Source: Francisellaceae bacterium (GTDB lineage Bacteria; Pseudomonadota; Gammaproteobacteria; Berkiellales; Berkiellaceae). Taken from it: a stretch of DNA of 6,595 bases. The DNA lies in NCBI GenBank assembly GCA_023266415.1, contig JAHFQG010000049.1, forward strand, positions 1,360-7,954. The letters are read 5' to 3'. Under the pieces are notes generated by a model, which was given only the letters and a program-made list of their open reading frames with translations, was not told where the DNA came from and made no database searches. Positions 1 through 6,595 of the stretch are shown here, one piece after another. Every line of letters starts with the position of its first letter. Position 1 is the stretch's first letter. The position numbers were made by a program, and so were the translations under genes.

Positions 1-149
1 TATATTTTGAGGGGAACTTGGAGTTGAACGTCGGCGAGCATGTCGACAGAGGGGAGTTGCACGTATGTGACGAGGACCATACTGAGGGCGCCTAAGCCTA
101 AAGCCAACGCACAGAGTCCTATTCTGGCAAAGTTAGTTAGTTTTCTCAT
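1..149 (-). CDS. ponA: Penicillin-binding protein 1A (class A PBP), N-terminal fragment
   Basis: The minus strand starts with ATG at 149-147 and stays open for 49 codons to the window edge, so only the amino terminus is present. Residues 1-6 are basic (MRKLTN), and about 7-30 form one hydrophobic segment suited to an inner-membrane anchor. The following QLPSVDMLADVQLQVPLKI closely resembles the segment after the anchor in E. coli PBP1A (LPDVATLKDVRLQIPMQIY), just before the glycosyltransferase domain. Full-length members polymerise and cross-link peptidoglycan in the periplasm; neither catalytic domain is in view. A possible ribosome site, AGAGGG, lies at 161-166, and a weak extended -10 (TGATACACT on the minus strand, 180-188) could drive it. 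ponA commonly sits next to pilM in gammaproteobacteria, but here its divergent neighbour is a desaturase. The identification is fairly firm despite the short length. Confidence 0.8.
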   Translation of the reverse strand, partial: MRKLTNFARIGLCALALGLGALSMVLVTYVQLPSVDMLADVQLQVPLKI

Positions 150-204
150 AAAGAGTGAAACCCTCTCACTGGGATCTTCAGTGTATCATGGATAAGGGCT
201 AATC

Positions 205-213
205 TGGTATAAT
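205..213 (+). promoter_or_regulatory. Extended -10 promoter of the desaturase gene
   Basis: TGGTATAAT at 205-213 is a perfect TGnTATAAT extended -10 element. No good -35 hexamer lies 16-18 bp upstream, as is usual for extended -10 promoters. Transcription would begin near 219-221, giving a leader of about 30 nt before the ATG at 252. This is inferred from consensus only. Confidence 0.6.
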
Positions 214-251
214 AGGCTCTGTGTATGATCACGGAAGTTTGAGGGGGCCTT

Positions 252-3126
<2,875 letters not shown>

Positions 3127-3137
<11 letters not shown>

Positions 3138-4215
3138 ATAAAGCATCCAGCACACTAAAAGCGGTTTCGATTTCTTTGTCTGTGACAGTGTCCACCAACT
3201 CACATTGGCCAATGTCAGACAGCAATACCCAGCGAAGGCCAGCTAAATTCCGTTTTTTATCTTGTTGAAGGTAAGGGTTCAGAGAGTCAAGCGTGGTAGG
3301 CAATAGGGTGGGTAATTGGAAGGTGTGTAAAAGTGTTTTGAGTCGCATGAAGGTGTCAGGCGGCACTTTCCCTTTTTGGATAGACAGGTGGATCACAACC
3401 AGCATGCCCAACGCCACGGCTTCCCCATGGCTCAGGGTGCAAGCGCTTTCTAATGCGTGAGCAACCGTGTGTCCAAAGTTCAGTAAGAGACGCTCTTGGG
3501 TGTCTCGTTCATCTACGCTCAATACGCGTAGCTTACATTGGCAACACCATTTAACCAACGTATGCAGTGTTTTTAAATCTCGGTTCAAAATGGCTTCTGC
3601 GTGGTTTTCCAAAAAGGCCAACAAATAACGATCAAACGCAAACCCGTATTTCACGGCTTCAGCCAGACCCGAATGAAAAATTTTGTCAGGTAGATGAGTT
3701 AAAAAAGAGGTATCCACAAATACCGCGGTGGGTTGGTGAATGGCACCAATTAAGTTTTTACCTAAAGGGTGATTCACTCCACATTTTCCCCCCAGACTGG
3801 CATCAATTTGGCTGAGCAGCGTGGTGGGGATGGTAATGAACCGAATGCCTCGCAAATAATTTGCGGCCACAAAGCCAGTTATATCGCTAACAACTCCGCC
3901 CCCCAGCGCAATTAACGTGGTGTGACGCGTGTGGCGCTTTTGGATCAACGCATCCCAAATGGCTTCCGCAGTGTGTACCGTTTTGCTAATTTCCCCGGCT
4001 GGTAGAACATAAGTGTCGATGGGGGTTGGGGTGAGTGCTTGAAAAAATTTAAGCCAACTTTCTAAATAAAGAGGGGCGACAGCGCTGTCGGTAACGATAA
4101 AAATAGGGGATTGAAGATAAGGCTCCCACACAGAAGCTTGCTGTAGATGATGCCCCACAATGAGAGGAATGTGCCCAGAGGAGAGAGGTTGCCAGAGTAT
4201 TTCAGGCAGCCCCAT
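3127..4215 (-). CDS. aroB: 3-dehydroquinate synthase
   Basis: AroB converts 3-deoxy-D-arabino-heptulosonate 7-phosphate to 3-dehydroquinate, the second shikimate-pathway step, using NAD and a divalent metal (usually Zn). The 362-residue length is normal. Diagnostic blocks are the NAD-binding GGGVVSD (105-111), then ANYLRGIRFITIPTTLLSQ and the KCGVNHPLGKNLIGA stretch. Likely metal ligands are E186 (GLAEAVKYG), H249 (NFGHTVAHALE) and H263 (LSHGEAVALGM). All match the E. coli enzyme in order. The start codon shares one base with the aroK stop (TAATG on the minus strand at 4217-4213), which points to translational coupling. The 3' end overlaps hemE by 11 bp. aroK-aroB is a standard gammaproteobacterial pair, although here the pil genes that usually precede it run the opposite way. 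Confidence 0.97.
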
Positions 4216-4742
4216 TAGAGATCATGCTCCTCTAAGCGACGAATGATTTCTTGGGCCACCGTACGTACGGTGCGATCATCGGTAGATACCACCACATCTG
4301 CGATTTCTTCGTACAAAGGGCCTCGAATAACCATCAGGCTTTTCCATTCAGCTTCATTTTGACCAATTTCTTGGACTAAAGGGCGACGTTTATCACGCGA
4401 TGTGCGATGGATTTGTTGCGCAATAGAGGTGTGTAAGTAAACCACGGTGCCACGAGCTGCTAGGTGTTGACGATTTTCAGAGGCGCAGATGGCGCCGCCT
4501 CCGGTGGCCAGAACTATGCCACTTTTCTGACTAAGTTCGTCAATCATCTGGATTTCTCGATCTCGAAACCCCTCTTCTCCCTCTACATCAAAAATCCAGG
4601 TGATATCAGCCCCGGCTCGCTCTTCAATCACCTGATCGCTGTCGAAAAACTCCAGCCGGAGATCGCGTGCCAATTGGCGGCCAATGGTACTTTTGCCTGC
4701 CCCCATAGGGCCTACTAAAAAGACATTCATGCTCCGTCTCAT
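4215..4742 (-). CDS. aroK: Shikimate kinase
   Basis: AroK phosphorylates shikimate to shikimate 3-phosphate with ATP in the route to chorismate. The 175-residue protein has the Walker A loop GPMGAGKST (11-19), shikimate-binding DSD (34-36), the [10 protein letters not shown] segment with R60, the GGG turn at 81-83, the lid arginines in RDKRRPL (116-122) and the later [10 protein letters not shown] with R140. It is very similar to E. coli AroK, so AroK rather than AroL is the better call. The ATG at 4742 is preferred because AAGAG lies about 4 nt upstream (4747-4751). The ATG at 4730 would give a product four residues shorter; its GGAG lies only 1 nt away, too close. It is the first gene of the operon, downstream of the extended -10 promoter at 4781-4789. 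Confidence 0.95.
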   Translation of the reverse strand: MRRSMNVFLVGPMGAGKSTIGRQLARDLRLEFFDSDQVIEERAGADITWIFDVEGEEGFRDREIQMIDELSQKSGIVLATGGGAICASENRQHLAARGTVVYLHTSIAQQIHRTSRDKRRPLVQEIGQNEAEWKSLMVIRGPLYEEIADVVVSTDDRTVRTVAQEIIRRLEEHDL

Positions 4743-4780
4743 AAGGACTCTTCTGGTTATATGGCCACAAAAACAGGGTC

Positions 4781-4789
4781 ATTATAGCA
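4781..4789 (-). promoter_or_regulatory. Extended -10 promoter of the aroK-aroB-hemE-coaD-yfhL operon
   Basis: On the minus strand, TGCTATAAT (4789 to 4781) is a perfect TGnTATAAT extended -10 element. Transcription would start near 4774, about 32 nt before the aroK ATG. No strong -35 hexamer is visible. It has the same design as the desaturase promoter. No other convincing promoter was seen within the overlapping downstream genes. Confidence 0.6.
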
Positions 4790-4822
4790 TTGGGTGTACT
4801 GCCATACCAGCGTGCCTGACCT

Positions 4823-4870
4823 GCGGGCGAGGCGTGCCTCGCCCCTACAATTGGGGGAGTAGGGAGGGGG
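4823..4870. repeat. Left copy of 48-bp palindrome plus G-rich tail
   Basis: This 48-bp block matches 5217-5264 at 44 of 48 positions, in direct orientation, offset by 394 bp. It contains a palindrome with 9-bp arms GGGCGAGGC and GCCTCGCCC around a 2-nt centre (4825-4844). Then come CCTACAATTGGG and a G-rich tail ending AGGGAGGGGG. It borders the 33-bp tandem array on its left and, like the array, carries no credible gene. Confidence 0.85.
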
Positions 4871-4875
4871 GGGTT

Positions 4876-5200
4876 GTTACCCCAGCGCAGGCTGGGGTCC
4901 AGTCTGTTGTCACCCCAGCGCAGGCTGGGGTCCAGTCTGTCGTCACCCCAGCGAAGGCTGGGGTCCAGTCTGTTGTCACCCCAGCGTAGGCTGGGGTCCA
5001 GTCTGTCGTCACCCCAGCGTAGGCTGGGGTCCAGTCTGTCGTCACCCCAGCGAAGGCTGGGGTCCAGTCTGTCGTCACCCCAGCGAAGGCTGGGGTCCAG
5101 TCTGTCGTCACCCCAGCGTAGGCTGGGGTCCAGTCTGTCGTCACTCCAGCGTAGGCTGGGGTCCAGTCTGTCGTCACCCCAGCGTAGGCTGGGGTCCAGT
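4876..5200. repeat. Tandem array of ten 33-bp hairpin units
   Basis: Nine complete 33-bp units start at 4876, 4909, 4942, 4975, 5008, 5041, 5074, 5107 and 5140. A tenth unit of 28 bp starts at 5173. Each unit has GTC, arm ACCCCAGC, loop GNAG, arm GCTGGGGT, then linker CCAGTCTGTC. Variation is almost confined to the second loop base (C, C, A, T, T, A, A, T, T, T from left to right). There are also linker-end T in units 1 and 3, one T at unit-1 position 3, and one arm change in unit 9 that still permits a G-T wobble. The unit resembles a widely scattered family of proteobacterial intergenic palindromes (the TCATTCCCGCG...GGGAATCCAG type). Because 33 is divisible by three, several frames stay open and yield spurious repetitive peptides. 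A single further copy lies in pilQ at 6364. The array occupies most of the aroK-pilN intergenic region and lies between the two divergent promoters. Confidence 0.97.
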
Positions 5201-5216
5201 TTTCTGATTAAGCCCC

Positions 5217-5271
5217 GCGGGCGAGGCATGCCTCGCCCCTACAATTGGGAGGGCAGGGAGGGGGTGTATCT
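5217..5271. repeat. Right copy of palindrome plus G-rich tail
   Basis: Positions 5217-5264 repeat 4823-4870 directly with four differences. Here the palindrome centre is AT, so the 20 bp at 5219-5238 are a perfect palindrome. The tail AGGGAGGGGGTGTATCT (5255-5271) is identical over 17 bp to 6428-6444 at the start of pilQ. The order unit(s), spacer, GC-rich palindrome, G-rich tail is therefore shared between the array and the pilQ copy. Confidence 0.85.
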
Positions 5272-5283
5272 ATTTTAAAAAAA

Positions 5284-5311
5284 TTCAGATAAACTCCTCG
5301 CCCAGTATCAT
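5284..5311 (+). promoter_or_regulatory. Candidate promoter of pilN-pilO-pilQ
   Basis: TTCAGA (5284-5289) and TATCAT (5306-5311), separated by 16 bp, are a fair sigma-70 pair immediately right of the repeat complex. Transcription would begin around 5318, only about a dozen nucleotides before the pilN ATG. This is weak consensus evidence only; other -10 choices (for example CATACT at 5309-5314) overlap it. Confidence 0.35.
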
Positions 5312-5329
5312 ACTATAACAACAATAAAG

Positions 5330-5845
5330 ATGCCGTCCCCCTTCGAAGATCCTTCCGAAAAAGCATTGTTTTATCAGCAACAAACCCAATACAAGCGATG
5401 GATGCAGTGGTTGGGGATAGGGTTTATAGGCGTTCTGGGCTTGTTGTATGGGCTGTGTACCCATCTGGAAAAACAGTTAAACATGTTGCAACAGCGCAAT
5501 TCTTTGTTAGAAGAACAGCTTTTTTCCCATCCCCACCACGCTGAAGTGGCAGCGCAACAACGAGAAGCTGCCTTACAAGCTCGTTTGGGGGCTTTGTTGG
5601 CACCACAACGGTCATTTTTGCCTCTGATGCAGGCTTTATCACAAGCACGACCCCCAGGAGTATCATTAGAAACCATTTTTTGGGAGCCCGATTTAACCAT
5701 TGTGATTGGTAAAACCCATAACCCACACACTATCACCCGGTTTATGAAACCTTTGGCGCCTTATGCTGTACAACTCCACGCCATTCAAACCCACACAGAC
5801 ACGGAGGGTGTTACTTTTGAATTGGAACTTAAACGTACTGTTTGA
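5330..5845 (+). CDS. pilN: Type IV pilus inner-membrane assembly protein PilN (divergent)
   Basis: The 171-residue product fits the PilN layout. It has a short cytoplasmic tail, one transmembrane helix (about 26-44), a coiled coil (about 45-85) and a small periplasmic alpha/beta domain (about 92-170) containing RPPGVSLETIFWEPDLTIVIG. In known systems PilN pairs with PilO in the periplasm, and its cytoplasmic INLLPWR-like motif docks PilM. That motif is not apparent here: the tail reads MPSPFEDPSEKALFYQQQTQ. No pilM lies upstream, where the repeat array sits. The ATG at 5330 has no good Shine-Dalgarno, and the candidate promoter places the transcript start only a dozen bases upstream, so initiation may be nearly leaderless. 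The 3' end overlaps pilO by 29 bp. The call rests on architecture, weak similarity and the adjacent pilO and pilQ. Confidence 0.75.
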   Translation: MPSPFEDPSEKALFYQQQTQYKRWMQWLGIGFIGVLGLLYGLCTHLEKQLNMLQQRNSLLEEQLFSHPHHAEVAAQQREAALQARLGALLAPQRSFLPLMQALSQARPPGVSLETIFWEPDLTIVIGKTHNPHTITRFMKPLAPYAVQLHAIQTHTDTEGVTFELELKRTV

Positions 5846-6353
5846 ATGGCATTGGTCCCAGATTGGGGGGTGGTCTAGACAAGCGCAAGTTGGCTTGTGG
5901 ATAGGGGCATGGGGTATTGCCTTTGGGTTGGGTTATCAAGGCAGCATTTTGCCATTGCAACAACACCTACAGCGGGCTCAAGAAGAGCACCAGGCTTTGT
6001 TGGATAAAAAAAACGCTTTAGAATTGTTAGATCCTATCGACAAAGCGCCTTCCGCTGTTGTGTTGCTGTTACCTTCCGAACTGCCCGGGCAACTTGCCCG
6101 CTTTGCATCGTTGGCTGAAAAACACGGGGTGTCAGTTAAAAAACTCAAAATGCAACCAGAAAGAATAGAAGAGACGTTGCACATTCAACCCTTAGACCTA
6201 GCTTTGATAGGTCCTTTCTCTGCGTTATTGGCTTTTATGGCCGACTGGTTGGCCACAGAGCCGGTGAGTACATTTCACAGCTTGCAGTTAACCCGTCAGG
6301 AAGATCGGATATTGTTGACGGGAGTGATGCAATGGTATTGGCGCGATGTATAG
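5817..6353 (+). CDS. pilO: Type IV pilus inner-membrane assembly protein PilO
   Basis: PilO forms a periplasmic dimer with PilN and links the inner-membrane platform to the outer-membrane secretin, usually through PilP. From the TTG at 5817 the protein has 178 residues. It has an amphipathic lead-in (NLNVLFEWHWSQIGGW), a transmembrane helix (about 24-41), a coiled coil (about 45-70) and a periplasmic alpha/beta domain with LLPSELPGQLARFASLAEKHGVSV and a final beta-rich part. The SQIGGW-to-GLGYQ stretch resembles the PilO membrane entry. TTG 5817 is chosen because GGAGG lies 9 nt upstream (5803-5807). The only upstream ATG (5763) would overlap pilN by 83 bp and add 18 residues unlike PilO. GTG 5808 abuts the ribosome site directly and is less likely. 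The 3' end overlaps pilQ by 22 bp. pilP, normally next, is absent. Confidence 0.8.
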   Translation: MNWNLNVLFEWHWSQIGGWSRQAQVGLWIGAWGIAFGLGYQGSILPLQQHLQRAQEEHQALLDKKNALELLDPIDKAPSAVVLLLPSELPGQLARFASLAEKHGVSVKKLKMQPERIEETLHIQPLDLALIGPFSALLAFMADWLATEPVSTFHSLQLTRQEDRILLTGVMQWYWRDV

Positions 6354-6595
6354 GCGTGTACTTGTCACCCCAGCGAAGGCTGGGGTCCAGTCTTTATTCC
6401 CCTCCCCCGCTTCGCGGGGGAGGGTTTAGGGAGGGGGTGTATCTGATAGCATTCAGCGTATGGATGACGCTTGCCCAGGCAGATTTATTAGGCCCTTTCG
6501 ACGATCCCCCCGCTGCCACTCTCCAAACCCATTTTTTCCGCATTCAATATGCCAAGGCAACGGATTTAGCCCAGTTACTGAAAAACAAAGAGCAT
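6332..6595 (+). CDS. pilQ: Type IV pilus secretin PilQ, N-terminal fragment with repeat-derived insert
   Basis: The frame is open for 88 codons from ATG 6332 to the window edge. The start has GGGAG at 6320-6324, 7 nt upstream, and lies within the end of pilO. Residues 1-11 (MVLARCIGVYL) precede a segment encoded by repeat DNA. A hydrophobic run VYLIAFSVWMTL (36-47) and AQA|D (48-51) then give a signal-peptidase I site. The mature start leads to THFFRIQYAKATDLAQLLKN (31 residues after the predicted cut), which matches the secretin N1 domain of PilQ (VNYAKAxDLAxLLK). PilQ multimers form the outer-membrane pore for the pilus. AMIN domains and the N0 (STN) domain that normally precede N1 are missing, so this would be an unusually short PilQ. 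Starts at GTG 6437 (no positive n-region, poorly spaced ribosome site) or ATG 6464 (signal peptide lost) are less convincing. Automated calling could easily misplace this start. Confidence 0.75.
   Translation, partial: MVLARCIGVYLSPQRRLGSSLYSPPPLRGGGFREGVYLIAFSVWMTLAQADLLGPFDDPPAATLQTHFFRIQYAKATDLAQLLKNKEH
6364..6444. repeat. Composite palindromic element inside the 5' end of pilQ
   Basis: Positions 6364-6393 equal the first 30 bp of a 33-bp array unit (loop variant A). After TTATTC comes a second inverted repeat with perfect 11-bp arms CCCTCCCCCGC (6400-6410) and GCGGGGGAGGG (6414-6424) around TTC. AGGGAGGGGGTGTATCT (6428-6444) then repeats the array's right-end tail exactly. The element begins 11 bp after the pilO stop and is read through in frame by pilQ. 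Confidence 0.85.

Noticed and set aside
3138..3212. Extended hemE start at 3212
   Set aside because: The extra 25 residues lie inside aroB and do not resemble the HemE amino terminus; the ATG at 3137 matches the family.
4876..5200. CRISPR array
   Set aside because: The period is a constant 33 bp and the whole unit is conserved; there are no unique spacers, and no cas genes are nearby.
4624..5278. Long repetitive open frames over the array on both strands (minus 4624-5229 and 4845-5177, plus 4874-5278)
   Set aside because: They exist only because the 33-bp period is divisible by three and has no stop in several frames. The peptides are 11-residue repeats known from spurious annotations of such palindromes, and one runs into antisense-frame aroK sequence.
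5374..5736. Minus-strand frames across pilN
   Set aside because: They are antisense shadows rich in cysteine and basic residues, with no credible start signals.
5763..5816. ATG 5763 as the pilO start
   Set aside because: It would overlap pilN by 83 bp and add 18 residues unlike PilO. TTG 5817 has GGAGG at good spacing.
6400..6424. Intrinsic terminator between pilO and pilQ
   Set aside because: The 11-bp-arm hairpin is strong, but no T tract follows and the pilQ frame continues through it. Partial attenuation remains possible.
6346..6429. Start at ATG 6346 (MYRRVLV...) for pilQ or a small gene
   Set aside because: This frame ends at TAG 6427-6429 and is not the pilQ frame. The ATG lacks a ribosome site, whereas ATG 6332 has one and is in frame.

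Overview
The window looks like chromosomal DNA of a gammaproteobacterium. CoaD, HemE, AroB, AroK and the YfhL-type ferredoxin all read close to their gammaproteobacterial homologues. The combination ponA / pilN-O-Q / aroK-aroB / hemE recalls the ponA-pilMNOPQ-aroK-aroB locus of gammaproteobacteria such as Legionella and Pseudomonas. Base composition is moderate, genes are tightly packed, and many neighbours overlap. A Legionellales-like host is a guess that this window alone cannot settle.

Layout, left to right. (1) Positions 1-149, minus strand: the first 49 codons of a class A penicillin-binding protein (PBP1A, ponA/mrcA). (2) 252-1439, plus strand: a membrane acyl (delta-9 type) fatty-acid desaturase with its own extended -10 promoter. 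(3) 1411-4742, minus strand: a compact five-gene operon transcribed aroK > aroB > hemE > coaD > yfhL. Every junction overlaps by 1-11 nt, and an extended -10 promoter lies in front of aroK. The products serve chorismate synthesis, haem synthesis, coenzyme A synthesis and Fe-S electron transfer. (4) 4743-5329: a non-coding divergent intergenic region filled by a repeat complex. It holds ten 33-bp tandem units, each with an 8-bp-stem hairpin, flanked by two 48-bp direct copies of a GC-rich palindrome with a G-rich tail. (5) 5330-6595, plus strand: a reduced type IV pilus cluster, pilN-pilO-pilQ. Genes overlap by 22-29 nt, and pilM and pilP are not in their usual places. pilQ is cut by the window edge.

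The most notable observation is at the pilO/pilQ junction. A composite repeat, made of one 33-bp-type unit, a GC-rich palindrome and the same G-rich tail seen at the array, sits inside the 5' end of pilQ. The pilQ frame stays open through it from an ATG at 6332 that has a good ribosome binding site. The extra DNA amounts to 81 bp (27 codons). Removing it leaves an ordinary Sec signal peptide ending AQA|D. This looks like an in-frame palindromic-element insertion in a signal-peptide region, comparable to the Rickettsia palindromic elements found inside genes.

The pil genes and aroK-aroB are divergent here, whereas they are usually co-directional. The repeat complex lies exactly at the junction, which suggests a repeat-associated rearrangement. 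The pil set also looks stripped down: PilN lacks an evident INLLPWR PilM-binding motif, and PilQ passes from its signal peptide almost directly into the secretin N1 domain.
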